From Amorphoplanes digitatis (GTDB taxonomy: Bacteria > Actinomycetota > Actinomycetes > Mycobacteriales > Micromonosporaceae), in assembly GCF_014205335.1 (NCBI RefSeq), contig NZ_JACHNH010000001.1, positions 1,302,001 through 1,366,000 of the forward strand: 64,000 bases of DNA, given 5' to 3'. Shown here piece by piece: positions 15,554-32,165 of this stretch. The notes beneath the pieces were generated by a model. That model did no database searches. It was not told where the DNA came from and was given only the letters and a program-made list of their open reading frames with translations. A program made the translations under genes and the position numbers. Every line of letters begins with the position of its first letter. Position 1 is the first letter of the stretch.

Positions 15554-15588
15554 GCGTGCGGGCCGGGCGCGCCGCCCGGCCCGCACGC
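15554..15588. terminator. Bidirectional hairpin between convergent genes
   Basis: A perfect 16-bp stem (GCGTGCGGGCCGGGCG and its complement) with a 3-base loop lies between the STAS-ATPase stop and the mannanase stop. It can serve both directions. Confidence 0.75.
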
Positions 15589-15597
15589 TCCGGATTC

Positions 15598-16971
15598 TCA
15601 GGACGCGGTGCAGGACACCGCCGGGATGCCGTTGGTGCCGGTCCAGCTTCCGAGGAACCCGAACTCGGTCCAGGCGCCGGCGCCGAGCCGGCCGTTGTAG
15701 CTCACGTTGCGCGCGGTGACGCTCGAGGTGCCGGTGATCGTCGCGTTCCACGCCTGGGTGACGCTCTGGCCGTTGGGGAAGGTCCAGCTCACCGTCCAGC
15801 CGTTGACGGCGGCGCCGCCGGCGGTCACCCGCACGGTGCCCTGGAAGCCGCCGGGCCACTGGCCGGCGACGGTGTACGTCGCCGTGCAGCCCTGACCGGT
15901 GGGCGGCGGGGTGCTGGTCGGCGGCGTCGTCGGTGGCGTTGTCGGCGGGGTGGTCGGTGGCGTCGTCGGCGGTGTGGTCGGCGGTGTTGTCGGGCCGCCG
16001 CCGTAGACGGTGGCCTCCTTGGCGGTGGCCTTGATGCCGTTGGCGCCGTTGAAGATCCGCTGGCCCCAGGTGGTCAGCTGGGCCGGGTCGAAGCCGGTCG
16101 CCATGTCCAGGTACGGGTCGGTGTTTCCGGACCAGGACCAGCCCAGGTACCCGAGGCCCCGGGAGACCGACTCGGCAAGCACCGTCTCGTGATCGACGTT
16201 GCCGGACGAGCGTTGCCAGCCGAACTCGCCGATGACCAGTGGCCAGCCCGCCGCCTGGAAGCGGTTGAGGTAGTCGGTGATGCTCGCGGGCGTGCTGAAC
16301 ACGTCGTACATGTGGATCGACAGCACGGTGTTGTGCAGGCTGTCGGCGTTCAGCACGGTCTGCGCGTTGTCCCGCATGACGTACTGCCAGTCCTGCCCCC
16401 AGTTGGGGCCGTCGATCATGATCAGGTGCTCGAACCCGTTGCTGCGCATCTTCTGGATGGCGGCGGTGGTCGCGCTGGTCCACTGGCCGGCGTTGGTGTT
16501 GCCGATCGGCTCGTTGCCGATGTTGATCACGACATAGCTCTCCTGCCCGACCAGCGCGCTCTTCTGGCTGATCCAGTAGTTGACCGCCTCGTCGAGCGTG
16601 GCGGCGGCGGCGTCCTCGCCGTAGCCGGTGGTGTCGTGTACCTCGAGGACGCAGATCAGCCGCTGCTGCCGGCACAGCGAGATCACATTGGCGACGTCCG
16701 TTGACGGGCCCCATCGCTTGCCGCTGCCCAGCACGACGCGCACGGTGTTCGCGCCGAGCGCCTTGACGTCGGCGAACGACTTGGTCTGGTTGGTGTACCA
16801 GACGTGCGGGTGGTTGATCCCGCGCATGACGAAGGTCTGGCCGTTGGCCTCGACGATGTTCCGGCCGCTGATGTGGAGTCCCACGGCGGCCGACGCCGGC
16901 GCGGAGAACACCACAATCGAAGCGGCGATGGCGAGCAGGGAAATGCCCAGGATGGCGAGTCGTCTCTTCAT
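15598..16971 (-). CDS. manA: Secreted endo-beta-1,4-mannanase, GH5 (subfamily 8-like) with CBM2
   Basis: A 457-residue enzyme. It has a signal peptide (1-29, ASA-A), a GH5 catalytic domain (about 30-325) with acid/base Glu154 in INIGNEP and nucleophile Glu249 in VIGEFG, a Pro-Thr linker (about 328-358) and a C-terminal CBM2 (about 360-457) starting GCTATYTVAGQWPGGFQG with Cys at both ends. Motifs such as RGINHPHVWY, NTVRVVL and VLEVHDTTGYGE match Streptomyces mannanase ManA. It would cut mannan or galactomannan outside the cell, the CBM2 binding cellulose or similar. A hairpin TGCCCC-N8(9)-GGGGCA lies about 20 bases before the start. Confidence 0.88.
   Translation of the reverse strand: MKRRLAILGISLLAIAASIVVFSAPASAAVGLHISGRNIVEANGQTFVMRGINHPHVWYTNQTKSFADVKALGANTVRVVLGSGKRWGPSTDVANVISLCRQQRLICVLEVHDTTGYGEDAAAATLDEAVNYWISQKSALVGQESYVVINIGNEPIGNTNAGQWTSATTAAIQKMRSNGFEHLIMIDGPNWGQDWQYVMRDNAQTVLNADSLHNTVLSIHMYDVFSTPASITDYLNRFQAAGWPLVIGEFGWQRSSGNVDHETVLAESVSRGLGYLGWSWSGNTDPYLDMATGFDPAQLTTWGQRIFNGANGIKATAKEATVYGGGPTTPPTTPPTTPPTTPPTTPPTTPPTSTPPPTGQGCTATYTVAGQWPGGFQGTVRVTAGGAAVNGWTVSWTFPNGQSVTQAWNATITGTSSVTARNVSYNGRLGAGAWTEFGFLGSWTGTNGIPAVSCTAS
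15916..15991 (-). repeat. 12-bp tandem repeats coding for the Pro-Thr linker
   Basis: Imperfect in-frame repeats (units such as GTCGGCGGCGTC on the plus strand) encode TTPP tandem units. Linker-coding repeats, not a separate element. Confidence 0.75.
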
Positions 16972-17330
16972 GAGCTACCTCAGAACGAGTTGCCCCGGAG
17001 AATGGGGGCAGAAGGCGTCCGGCCCACGGACATGGACCCGACGATGACTGCCCGGCTCGCGACAGAGATCAGCGTAGGTCAATGTCCCGGCTCAGTACAA
17101 GGTGGTCGGTCCGCCTGGGAACGGATCCTCGCCAAGGCTCAGATGATCGAGTGGGTCAATTGCGGCACACCGGTACGCCGCTGGAGGACGTAAAGGGGAG
17201 GTGCCATCCCGGGCCCGCGAAAGGCAGCCACGGCGGACGCCACCCGCCTTCGGCCGGCATGCGTCGTGGAGGGCTGCTTCAACCGCTCATCACCGCACTG
17301 ATCCGGCGCCGATGATCGGTAGGGCGCGGC
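16972..17330. other. Intergenic region upstream of the mannanase gene
   Basis: About 360 bases between the mannanase start and the histidine kinase stop, both on the minus strand. It must hold the mannanase promoter. I see the small inverted repeat TGCCCC/GGGGCA at 16991-17010, but no clear LacI-type GCGC operator and no open frame that looks protein-coding. Confidence 0.4.
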
Positions 17331-19661
<2,331 letters not shown>

Positions 19662-19858
19662 GAAGACCCCCAATCTCGGCAGTCGCCAACCACGTGCCCC
19701 TGGTAATACCAACATATAAGTAAAAAACGGGCGCGAAGCCGGTGACGCCGTTAGAGGGTCGCCGATGATCTGGACCTTTTATGGTGGTTTGAAGCGCTGA
19801 CAGCGCCTTCGAGACTCACTATCCTGTTCGAGGTGAATCGCATAGGACGGGCAACGAC

Positions 19859-19886
19859 CACGAAGGGCTCCGCGGAGCCCTTCGTG
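19859..19886. terminator. Perfect palindromic hairpin
   Basis: A 28-base perfect palindrome (CACGAAGGGCTCCG and its complement) lies 34 bases beyond the stop of the first DUF4360 gene. It most likely ends that minus-strand transcript. Confidence 0.65.
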
Positions 19887-19920
19887 ATCATCGGATGTGC
19901 CGCGGTGGCGGGCTACGGTG

Positions 19921-20574
19921 TCAGCACTGCGCCCAGCTGAAGTTGAAGAGGGTGTCGACGTCGCCCTCGCTCGACTTCATCGACATGCTGCTCTTGCTGC
20001 TCGACGAGCCGCCGTCCACCCGCAGCTCGGTGTTGATGTTCAGGACCTTCTGCGCCGAGCACGGCGTGTAGACCAGCACGGGCGCCACGTCCCTGGTCTC
20101 CCAGTAGCCCTGGAGCGGGCCGGCGAACGTCTCCTCGCTGCTGCTGCTGGTGGAGGAGCCCTGCCAGTAGTAGTTCGTGCGCTGGAGGGCCGTCGCGCCG
20201 GAGTAGAGCCGCGCCCGGCCCCGGTATTCCGCCTCGGCGATCGCGAAGCTCCACCCCGCGGGGACGGTCACCAGCACGCCGATCTGGCAGTTCTTGCGGC
20301 GGTCCGTCGGGGCGGCGTTGCCGCCCGACTCGGCCACGAAGTCGTTGTACCTGATCCGGAAGCCCGTCCGGTCGGAGTTGGCGATCACCGCGGCGGTGCC
20401 GGGCGCGCAGCCCGAGCCGTTGGCGGCTACCACCTCGAGCGTGATGTTCGTGTCCGGGACGGTGGCGGCCGCCGCGGGTGCGGCGGCGTGTGCCGGGGTG
20501 GACAGCGACAGCGCAAGCACCGCGCAGAGTATGGCGAGAGTTCCTTGTCTCGCGCCGGCGAAGCTTTTGGTCAT
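19921..20574 (-). CDS. Secreted DUF4360-family protein, copy 1
   Basis: A 217-residue protein with a signal peptide (about 1-30, AHA-A). The rest is a DUF4360-like domain with paired Cys (GSGCAPGT, RRKNCQIGV, TPCSA, final SWAQC) and the YRGRARLYSGATALQRTNYY segment. The second copy at 21060-21707 shares the order of these motifs. The C-terminal third has a Ser-rich stretch. DUF4360 proteins are secreted and of unknown function; the repeated Cys suggest disulfides. GAGAGGA precedes the ATG. Confidence 0.75.
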   Translation of the reverse strand: MTKSFAGARQGTLAILCAVLALSLSTPAHAAAPAAAATVPDTNITLEVVAANGSGCAPGTAAVIANSDRTGFRIRYNDFVAESGGNAAPTDRRKNCQIGVLVTVPAGWSFAIAEAEYRGRARLYSGATALQRTNYYWQGSSTSSSSEETFAGPLQGYWETRDVAPVLVYTPCSAQKVLNINTELRVDGGSSSSKSSMSMKSSEGDVDTLFNFSWAQC

Positions 20575-20771
20575 CGTATTCCTCTCGATTGCTGCTCAAT
20601 TTCTGCCGGTCGTCGCGCGTGCTTCATCGCTGAATTGCCCGGGTCGCGTGCGACCCGGGATGATGTCCGTCAACGGTGTCGGTCATAACGGCAATACTGC
20701 CGCGGCCATGTTCCGCTACGGAATGCTAGTCAGCGGGTACCCCATACACAAGCATTGACGATGATCGATGT

Positions 20772-20785
20772 GCGAAAGCTTTCGC
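20772..20785. promoter_or_regulatory. Perfect palindrome, candidate operator
   Basis: GCGAAAGCTTTCGC is a perfect 14-bp palindrome roughly midway between two divergent related genes. It looks like a dimer-binding operator for their joint control. Confidence 0.4.
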
Positions 20786-20987
20786 GTACGCCGAGTTGGG
20801 CTGGCCTGACGCCCAGTAATGGGGACGATTCGAGGTTATTGCCAGGATATTTCGGTCCTTTCAACCTGACGTGTCGCCCGAAAAATCCTGAAAATGCGAT
20901 GTGTTGCTTTACGCGACCTGTCGAAAATGCCCGAAGAACCTGTATGGCGCAATCCAACAGCCGTGCATTGAGACTAAATGCAATCCA

Positions 20988-21017
20988 TTGACCGTCATCA
21001 ATGAATACCCATAACAT
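20988..21017 (+). promoter_or_regulatory. Sigma-70-type promoter of DUF4360 copy 2
   Basis: TTGACC and TAACAT are separated by 18 bases and end 42 bases before the ATG at 21060. This implies a leader of about 35 bases with the GGGAG ribosome site inside it. Confidence 0.5.
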
Positions 21018-21059
21018 CGATCCGCGTGCGCATCGTTGTATCACCTCGAAGGGAGTTCC

Positions 21060-21707
21060 ATGCGTAAATTGTTGGTGCGTGGGGGAGCCGTACTGGCGTT
21101 AATAGCCTCCTCGCTGATCGTGGGATCGCCCGCCTCGGCCGGAAGCATCCTGGACGACCCGCCGTCCGACCACATCGTCATCGACCTGGTCGCGATGGCC
21201 GGCTCGGGCTGCCGGCCCGGCACGGCCGACGTCGCGGTCTCGCCGGACAACACCGCCTTCACCGCGATCTACAGCGAGTACCTGGCCCAGGCCGGACCGG
21301 GCATTCCCACCACCGAAGGCCGCAAGAACTGCCAGCTGAACGTGTTGGTCCACGTCCCGCAGGGCTTCACCTTCGCGATCACCAAGGTCGACTACCGCGG
21401 GTACGGGCTGCTTCAACGGGGTGCCACCGCCTCGCAGCGGGCCAACTACTACTTCCAGGGCATGACCCAGAGCACCTTCTCCGTGCACCCGGTCGCGGCG
21501 CCGCTGGACGACAACTGGTTCGCCAGCGACGAGGTCCCCGTCGCCGCGGTTGTCTGGCACCCGTGCGGAGAACTGCGAAACCTCAACATCAACACTGAGC
21601 TGCGAGTCGCCAAGGGCACATCGACGGACGCGAGCTTCCTGACGATGGACTCCACCGACGGCAGCATCTCCACCACCTACCACTTCGCCTGGAGGGAGTG
21701 CCCGTAG
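21060..21707 (+). CDS. Secreted DUF4360-family protein, copy 2
   Basis: A 215-residue paralog of the protein at 19921-20574, transcribed away from it. It has a signal peptide (about 1-27, ASA-G) and the same landmarks: GSGCRPGT, RKNCQLNVLVHVPQG, DYRGYGLLQRGATASQRANYY, HPCGELRNLNINTELRV and a C-terminal FAWRECP. GGGAG stands 5 bases ahead of the ATG. The mature sequences have diverged strongly between the shared motifs, which suggests an old duplication. Function unknown. Confidence 0.75.
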   Translation: MRKLLVRGGAVLALIASSLIVGSPASAGSILDDPPSDHIVIDLVAMAGSGCRPGTADVAVSPDNTAFTAIYSEYLAQAGPGIPTTEGRKNCQLNVLVHVPQGFTFAITKVDYRGYGLLQRGATASQRANYYFQGMTQSTFSVHPVAAPLDDNWFASDEVPVAAVVWHPCGELRNLNINTELRVAKGTSTDASFLTMDSTDGSISTTYHFAWRECP

Positions 21708-21724
21708 CCGATCGGGCACGGCGA

Positions 21725-21754
21725 CCCTCGGCCACCCGCTCCGGTGACCGAGGG
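21725..21754. terminator. Hairpin between convergent DUF4360 and selO genes
   Basis: CCCTCGG-C-CACC pairs with GGTG-A-CCGAGGG, one mismatch, loop of about 6 bases. Confidence 0.6.
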
Positions 21755-21774
21755 CCGCCGGGGGCGAGCCCGCC

Positions 21775-23235
21775 TCAGGTGCCGCAGAAGGTCCGGTAGC
21801 GGCCGAAGTCAGGCGGCGCGGGCGCGGCGTAGCGCTCCAGGCCGGTGCGCTCGTCGTAGGGGCCGGTCACGGCGTCCAGCAGCCGGTGAAGCTCGCCGAG
21901 GTCGTCCTCGGCCGCGGCCGCGAGGGCCTCCTCGACGAGGTGGTTGCGGGGGATGTAGACCGGGTTGACCCGGTCCATGGCGTCGGCGTCCGGGCGCAGG
22001 GCGCGCCAGCGCGCCAACCAGTCGTCGACCGCCGGGAGGTCGGCGAACAGGCGGCGTACGGGTTCGCCGTCCCCGCGGGCGGCGACGGCGAGCGCGCGGA
22101 AGAACGAGGTGTGGTCGACCTGGTCCGCCTGCATCAGCGCGGGCAGCCCGTCGACAAGCGGCGCGGCCGACGCGGGGCCGGGGTCGGTGGGGAGGCCGAG
22201 CTTGGCCCGCATGCCGGCCGACCACTCGGCGTCGTAGCGGGAGCGGAACCCGGCGAGGGACTCCATCGCGAGCGCGACCGCCCGCTCCTCGTCGTCATGG
22301 ATGAGTGGCAGCAGCGACTCGGCGAGCCGGGCGAGGTTCCACTGCGCCACCACCGGCTGGTTGCCGTAGGCGTAGCGCCCGCCGTTGTCGATCGAGCTGA
22401 AGACCGCGGCCGGGTCGTGGGCCTCCATGAACGCGCACGGCCCGTAGTCGATGGTCTCGCCCGAGATCGTCATGTTGTCGGTGTTCATGACGCCGTGCAC
22501 GAATCCCACGAGCATCCACCGGGCCACCAGCGCGGCCTGTGCGGCGACCACGGCCTCGAACAGCGCGAGGTAGGGGCGCTCGGCCTGCGCCGCGGCGGGA
22601 TGATGCCGGTCGATCGCGTGGTCGGCGAGGCGGCGCAGCAGGTCGGCATCGTTGGTGGCCCGGGCGTACTGGAAGCTTCCGACGCGCAGGTGACTGCCGG
22701 CGACCCGGGCGAGCACGGCACCCGGCAGCATGGTCTCGCGGCGCACCGGGCGCCCGGTCGCCACCACGGCGAGGGAGCGGGTCGTGGGGATGCCGAGGGC
22801 GTGCATGGCCCGGCTGACGACGTACTCGCGCAGCATCGGTCCGACCGCGGCCAGGCCGTCGCCGCCGCGCGCGAACGGGGTGCGCCCGGAGCCCTTGAGG
22901 TGCAGGTCGCGCACGTGGCCGCCGGCGTCGACGAGCTCGCCGAGCAGCAGCGCGCGCCCGTCGCCCAGCCGCGGTGAGTACCCGCCGAACTGGTGTCCCG
23001 CGTATGCCTGCGCCACCGGGGTGGCGCCGTCGGGCACGTCGGCGCCGACCAGCAGGCGCACGCCGTCGGGGCCGCGCAGCCAGGCGGGGTCGAGGCCCAG
23101 CTCGCCGGCCAGCCGCTCGTCGAGCACGAGCAGCCGCGGATCGGGCGTCGCCGCGGCCTGCCAGGGCACCGCCAGCTCCGGGAGTTCGCGCGCGAAGCGG
23201 TTGCCGAGGGTCACGGCCGGCGGTGCGATGCTCAC
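21775..23235 (-). CDS. selO: Protein adenylyltransferase SelO (YdiU family)
   Basis: About 486 residues. SelO has an inverted kinase fold and transfers AMP from ATP to Ser, Thr or Tyr of target proteins, in E. coli with a role in oxidative-stress response. Visible motifs: the Gly-rich [18 protein letters not shown] block, [38 protein letters not shown] (metal and base region) and the C-terminal FCGT. The conserved Cys near the end and the Cys in YGPCAF could form the regulatory disulfide described for the E. coli enzyme. The start is uncertain: GTG 23235 (VSIAPPAV) is placed where the family begins; the frame is open to GTG 23286. Confidence 0.88.
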   Translation of the reverse strand: MSIAPPAVTLGNRFARELPELAVPWQAAATPDPRLLVLDERLAGELGLDPAWLRGPDGVRLLVGADVPDGATPVAQAYAGHQFGGYSPRLGDGRALLLGELVDAGGHVRDLHLKGSGRTPFARGGDGLAAVGPMLREYVVSRAMHALGIPTTRSLAVVATGRPVRRETMLPGAVLARVAGSHLRVGSFQYARATNDADLLRRLADHAIDRHHPAAAQAERPYLALFEAVVAAQAALVARWMLVGFVHGVMNTDNMTISGETIDYGPCAFMEAHDPAAVFSSIDNGGRYAYGNQPVVAQWNLARLAESLLPLIHDDEERAVALAMESLAGFRSRYDAEWSAGMRAKLGLPTDPGPASAAPLVDGLPALMQADQVDHTSFFRALAVAARGDGEPVRRLFADLPAVDDWLARWRALRPDADAMDRVNPVYIPRNHLVEEALAAAAEDDLGELHRLLDAVTGPYDERTGLERYAAPAPPDFGRYRTFCGT

Positions 23236-23324
23236 GCCGTCGAGAGTACGTGGGAGGCGTGCCGCCGCCGGTGAGTGGGAAATCACGTCGGCCGGCCCGT
23301 CGCCGGTCGGCGAGGATGGGCGTC

Positions 23325-23930
23325 ATGAAGGTGCATGAGCGGATCGACGGGCGGCTGCGCGACTTCATCGAGGCGCAGCCGATGTTCTTCGTGGCGACCG
23401 CGCCGACGGGGCCGGGCGGTCATGTCAACGTCTCGCCCAAGGGCATGACGGGCACGTTCGTGGTGCTCGGCGAGCACCGCGTGGCGTACCTGGACTACCA
23501 CGGCAGCGGCGCGGAGACCATCGCACACCTTCGCGAGAACGGGCGGATCACGCTGATGTTCTGCGCCTTCCAGGGCCCGCCCAACATCGTCCGGCTGCAC
23601 GGCCGCGGCCGTGCCGTGCCGATCACCGACCCGGAGTACGCGGAGCTGGCGCGGTTCTTCCCGGCGCCGCCGGACACGCACGGCGCCCGCTCCGTCATCG
23701 ACGTCAACGTCACCCGGGTCAGCGACTCGTGCGGTTACGCCGTGCCGCTGATGGCCTACGAGGGCGACCGTGACCTGCTGACGCGGTGGAGCGAGCGGCG
23801 TACCGACGAGGACCTCGCGGAGTACCGCCGGGTGAAGAACGGCGTCAGCATCGACGGGCGGCCGATCTTCGCGGTGCCCGCCGGCCCGGAAAATGTCACA
23901 GGCGACCGCCATCATCGGGGGCATGGCTGA
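23325..23930 (+). CDS. Pyridoxamine 5'-phosphate oxidase-family flavin-binding protein
   Basis: A 201-residue split-barrel protein (FFVATAPTGPGGHVNVSPKG, VAYLDYHGSGAETIAHLRENGRI, ARSVIDVNVTRVSDSCGYAVPL). Family members bind FMN or F420 and many are of unknown substrate. The ATG at 23325 has GGA ahead; ATG 23316 (MGV) is possible. The end overlaps the following small gene by 8 bases, so the two are coupled. Confidence 0.75.
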   Translation: MKVHERIDGRLRDFIEAQPMFFVATAPTGPGGHVNVSPKGMTGTFVVLGEHRVAYLDYHGSGAETIAHLRENGRITLMFCAFQGPPNIVRLHGRGRAVPITDPEYAELARFFPAPPDTHGARSVIDVNVTRVSDSCGYAVPLMAYEGDRDLLTRWSERRTDEDLAEYRRVKNGVSIDGRPIFAVPAGPENVTGDRHHRGHG

Positions 23931-24306
23931 AACCGCCGCCCCGATTCCGCACCCGAGGCTCGAGTTGCCGCTGGCCGAGGCGCGCACCCGTTTCGTGCAG
24001 CTGGCCCGGCTCGCCGGTCTCACCCGGCAGACCACTGTGGTCACCGACGGCGGTCGCCCGCTGGCGGCGATCGTCCCGGTGACCGAGGCCGGCCCGGAGC
24101 GGGGCAACGGTGCCGCCGCGGGCTGGATCCGCCGCATCGAGAAGCTGCGTGCCGAGCTCAGGCGCCAGCACGTCGGGCTGGAGCGGGCGCTCGAGCAGGC
24201 CTGGCGGGAGCTGGACCGCCTATCCCCGCCGGGCGCCGACGCCCACCTGGACGCGCTGCGCGCCGCGCATTCGGACGTGCGCGCCCGCGCACCCGGACCG
24301 GAATGA
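23923..24306 (+). CDS. Phd/YefM antitoxin-like protein with helical extension
   Basis: A 127-residue protein. The first 55 residues (LPLAEARTRFVQLARLAGLTRQTTVVTDGGRPLAAIVPV) match the Phd/YefM antitoxin fold. The rest is a charged helical region (WIRRIEKLRAELRRQ onward) that could be a dimer or partner arm. No toxin gene is next to it; the upstream coupled gene is a PPOX-family protein. It may be an orphan antitoxin-type DNA-binding protein. Confidence 0.65.
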   Translation: MAETAAPIPHPRLELPLAEARTRFVQLARLAGLTRQTTVVTDGGRPLAAIVPVTEAGPERGNGAAAGWIRRIEKLRAELRRQHVGLERALEQAWRELDRLSPPGADAHLDALRAAHSDVRARAPGPE

Positions 24307-24308
24307 CA

Positions 24309-24345
24309 CAGCGCCCCCGCCGAAGGGGGCTCGGCGGGGGCGCTG
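24309..24345. terminator. Bidirectional hairpin
   Basis: A perfect 15-bp stem (CAGCGCCCCCGCCGA and its complement) with a 7-base loop, between the convergent Phd-like and CAP genes. Confidence 0.75.
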
Positions 24346-24359
24346 TCGTTCCGGTCGGC

Positions 24360-24839
24360 TCAGAAGCCGAACACCTGGGTGTAATAGGCGTCGCCCTTGG
24401 CGTTGTAGACGGCGCCGACGCCGACGGCCTTGGACTTGCAGTTGAGGATGTTGGCGCGGTGGCCGGGGCTCTTCATCCAGGCCTTCACGACCTCGTCGGC
24501 GGAGCGGTATCCGTAGGCGATGTTCTCGCTGGAGGGGCGGGCATAGCCGGCGACCTTGGCGCGCTCCACGAACCTCGAGTTGTCCCGGCCGGTGTGCGAG
24601 AACGTGCCGGTCTCCGCCATCCACTCGCTGTGGCCGCGGGCCGCGGCGGTGAGCTGCGCGTTGACCGTGGCGGCGGGGCACCCCTTGGCGGTGCGCTGCT
24701 CGTTGGTGAGGCGGGCGATGTCCGCCTCCAGCGACTTCTCCGACGCCTTTGCCGGCGCGGCCGCGGCCGGGGACACGAACATCGCGGTGCCGAGGGTGGC
24801 GGGAACGAGGGCGGCCAGGACGTAACGGCGAATACGCAA
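24360..24839 (-). CDS. Secreted CAP/SCP-domain protein
   Basis: A 159-residue protein with a signal peptide (about 1-28) and one CAP domain. Diagnostic segments: RLTNEQRTAKGCPA, ARGHSEWMAETGTFSHTGRD (the conserved His residues), SENIAYGY and KSPGHRANILNC, with two Cys that could form a disulfide. Bacterial CAP proteins are secreted and mostly of unknown role. The start is TTG, with AAGGGGA about 6 bases upstream. Confidence 0.85.
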   Translation of the reverse strand: MRIRRYVLAALVPATLGTAMFVSPAAAAPAKASEKSLEADIARLTNEQRTAKGCPAATVNAQLTAAARGHSEWMAETGTFSHTGRDNSRFVERAKVAGYARPSSENIAYGYRSADEVVKAWMKSPGHRANILNCKSKAVGVGAVYNAKGDAYYTQVFGF

Positions 24840-24980
24840 GGAGGTCCCCTTCGGAGTTCGGCGCCTGGCCTACCGCCAGGTTCTCTGTTCAGGTCGGCCC
24901 GGTTCGGGGAGTTCTCATAGCAAAGCGGGTTCCAGGCGGTCACCGATCGGTTGCCGGCCGGCCCGTGCCGGAAAGCGGTC

Positions 24981-25008
24981 GAGCCGCCCGGCTGATGCCG
25001 GGCGGCTC
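24981..25008 (-). terminator. Hairpin terminator after the GH26-like gene
   Basis: GAGCCGCCCGGC pairs perfectly with GCCGGGCGGCTC around a TGAT loop, 20 bases beyond the stop. Confidence 0.7.
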
Positions 25009-25028
25009 GTGGGGTGGTGCGGGTCGGG

Positions 25029-26075
25029 TCAGGCGATCTTGACGTTGAAGATCGGGTCGGCGGCGAGCTTCTTGAACGCGGTCAGGGCGGTCTTGGTCGA
25101 GTTGATGCTGATGTCGCGGTCGCCCTGGTCGTCCTTCTTGGTGTCGAAGTACACGATGGCCTTGATCGCGGGCCGCTTCTTCAGCTCCGGCAGGACGCTG
25201 TTGTAGCCGGGCGCCTTGTCGTGGACCTTGCCGACCCGGTGGTAGACACCCCACTCGGCGACCATGATCGGCTTGCTCTTGTGCTGGGTGGTGGCCCAGT
25301 CGTAGAAGCCCGGACCCTTGTTGCCAGTGGCCTTACGGTCGAGCAGGTCGGCGAACATGCCGTAGTGGTAGGCACCCTTCTCCGCGTTCACGTAGGAGTC
25401 CAGGCCGATCCAGTCCACGACGTCGTCGCCCGGGTACAGGTCCTTCCACCAGGACTGGGCCATCCACTTCTCGTTACCCATGTACGCCATCACGTTGATC
25501 GCGTTCGTCACACCCTTGCTCTCCAGGCGCTTGATGGTGTGGCGGTACATGGCCTTGAAGTCCTTGGCCTCCCAGCCGGAGCCCTTCTTGGCGATGACGT
25601 CGTTCTCCGGCTCGTGGTTGAGGACCAGGAAGAACTTCTCCGGGTAGTTCTTCTTCACGTGGGCGGCGAACTTGTCGATGCGCTTGTCCTGCTCGCCCTT
25701 GGCGACCTTGGCCCAGTTCGAGCCGTAGGCGATCTTCCAGTTCAGCAGCAGCACCCGCGGGTTGTTCTTGTCCCGGGCCATCGCGATCTCGCTCTTGGTC
25801 GGGAAGACCTCGTCACCCTTGTGGTAGGTGTGGAAGATGTTCGCGGTGCGGCCGGACAGCTTCTCCCAGGCCTTCAGCTCGGCGTCGCGCGGGTTGGTGG
25901 TGAAACCGCCGGCGGCGGCACCCCACAACACGCCACACGAGGGCACCAGGTTCGCATCCGTCACACACGGCTTGGCCGGCGCGGCCGTGGCAGCCGTGGT
26001 ACCCGCCATCGCGGTACCGGCGCCGACGGCCATGGCGGCCAGAACGGTCAGCGACTTCGCAAGCTTGATCCGCAC
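25029..26075 (-). CDS. Secreted clan GH-A glycoside hydrolase, GH26-like
   Basis: A 348-residue protein. The signal peptide is about 1-32 (TAATA-A). The barrel carries a probable acid/base Glu155 in LVLNHEPEND and a nucleophile Glu274 in IMVAEWGV, the arrangement seen in GH26 mannanases and related clan GH-A enzymes. The mature protein has Cys37 and Cys47 near its start. No carbohydrate-binding module is present. The likely substrate is a beta-mannan or related glycan, in keeping with the GH5 mannanase 9 kb away, but this is not proven. GTG start with GGGGGAAG ahead. Confidence 0.72.
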   Translation of the reverse strand: MRIKLAKSLTVLAAMAVGAGTAMAGTTAATAAPAKPCVTDANLVPSCGVLWGAAAGGFTTNPRDAELKAWEKLSGRTANIFHTYHKGDEVFPTKSEIAMARDKNNPRVLLLNWKIAYGSNWAKVAKGEQDKRIDKFAAHVKKNYPEKFFLVLNHEPENDVIAKKGSGWEAKDFKAMYRHTIKRLESKGVTNAINVMAYMGNEKWMAQSWWKDLYPGDDVVDWIGLDSYVNAEKGAYHYGMFADLLDRKATGNKGPGFYDWATTQHKSKPIMVAEWGVYHRVGKVHDKAPGYNSVLPELKKRPAIKAIVYFDTKKDDQGDRDISINSTKTALTAFKKLAADPIFNVKIA

Positions 26076-26623
26076 TGTGGCTTCCCCCTCGCTTGTCCGG
26101 CCGCAGGTTCGGCCGGGCATGCACTAGAGATTCCGGTGCGGCGGGTGCGCGACCCGGTCCCGAACAGGTGCCGGGCGGTTGCGACCGACCCGAACGGCGA
26201 GACTTGAGGATTTCCGCGCTGGAAAACCTCGCCATACGGGTAATAACGGACACGGAACGGCGACCCGGAATGACTGTGGGCGCGCCGCCGCCAGGTCCGA
26301 GGCTCACCGTCGAGTCCGAGTTAGAGTGTCGAAAGCGGTCATCTCGGGCGGGGGTGCCGGCCTCGGCCCGCGCCCGGCGAAGCGAAGGGCGCCGAGGCCG
26401 TGGGTGCCCGAACTGCGCAAGGTGCCTTAGAGTGACGCCCCGCGTCGACCGCGACAGCTCGGTCCCTGCTGCCATCGGTCCCGCATCGCAGCAGCTCCGA
26501 GAGGCGCGCGACGTGAAAAATTGGTGTACTCGGCAGTAGTCAAGCAGGGTGTAGACAGGTGCAGGCGACGCTTCGGGACCCGGACGTCGCCTGCTGTGCG
26601 TGGGGACTTGGGAGGCTCAGCCG
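26076..26623. other. Divergent intergenic region with three hairpins upstream of the giant carboxylase
   Basis: About 550 bases. It holds (i) GAGGATTTCC-N5-GGAAAACCTC at 26206-26230, one mismatch; (ii) a large stem-loop at 26344-26412 with arms TCGGGC/GCCCGA, GGCCTCG/CGAGGCC and GCGCCC/GGGCGC; (iii) a 10-bp stem GCAGGCGACG/CGTCGCCTGC at 26561-26594, ending 15 bases before the GGGAGG ribosome site of the carboxylase. The number of stable structures hints at regulated expression or a small RNA. No protein-like open frame was seen. Confidence 0.5.
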
Positions 26624-32113
<5,490 letters not shown>

Positions 32114-32120
32114 GGCCCGG

Positions 32121-32149
32121 CGGCGTGGCGGCCCCGGGCCGCCACGCCG
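32121..32149 (+). terminator. Hairpin terminator after the carboxylase
   Basis: A perfect 13-bp stem (CGGCGTGGCGGCC and its complement), loop CCG, 8 bases after the stop. Confidence 0.75.
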
Positions 32150-32165
32150 CTCCTAGCATGGCTTC

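Larger units (their letters stand above)
20575..21059. other. Divergent promoter region of the two DUF4360 genes
   Basis: About 485 bases, more AT-rich than the genes around it. It contains a perfect 14-bp palindrome at 20772-20785 and a good sigma-70-type promoter at 20988-21017. No protein-like open frame was found. Confidence 0.55.

Noticed and set aside
23923..24306. Toxin-antitoxin pair
   Set aside because: The antitoxin-like fold is present, but neither neighbour resembles a Doc, RelE or PIN toxin.
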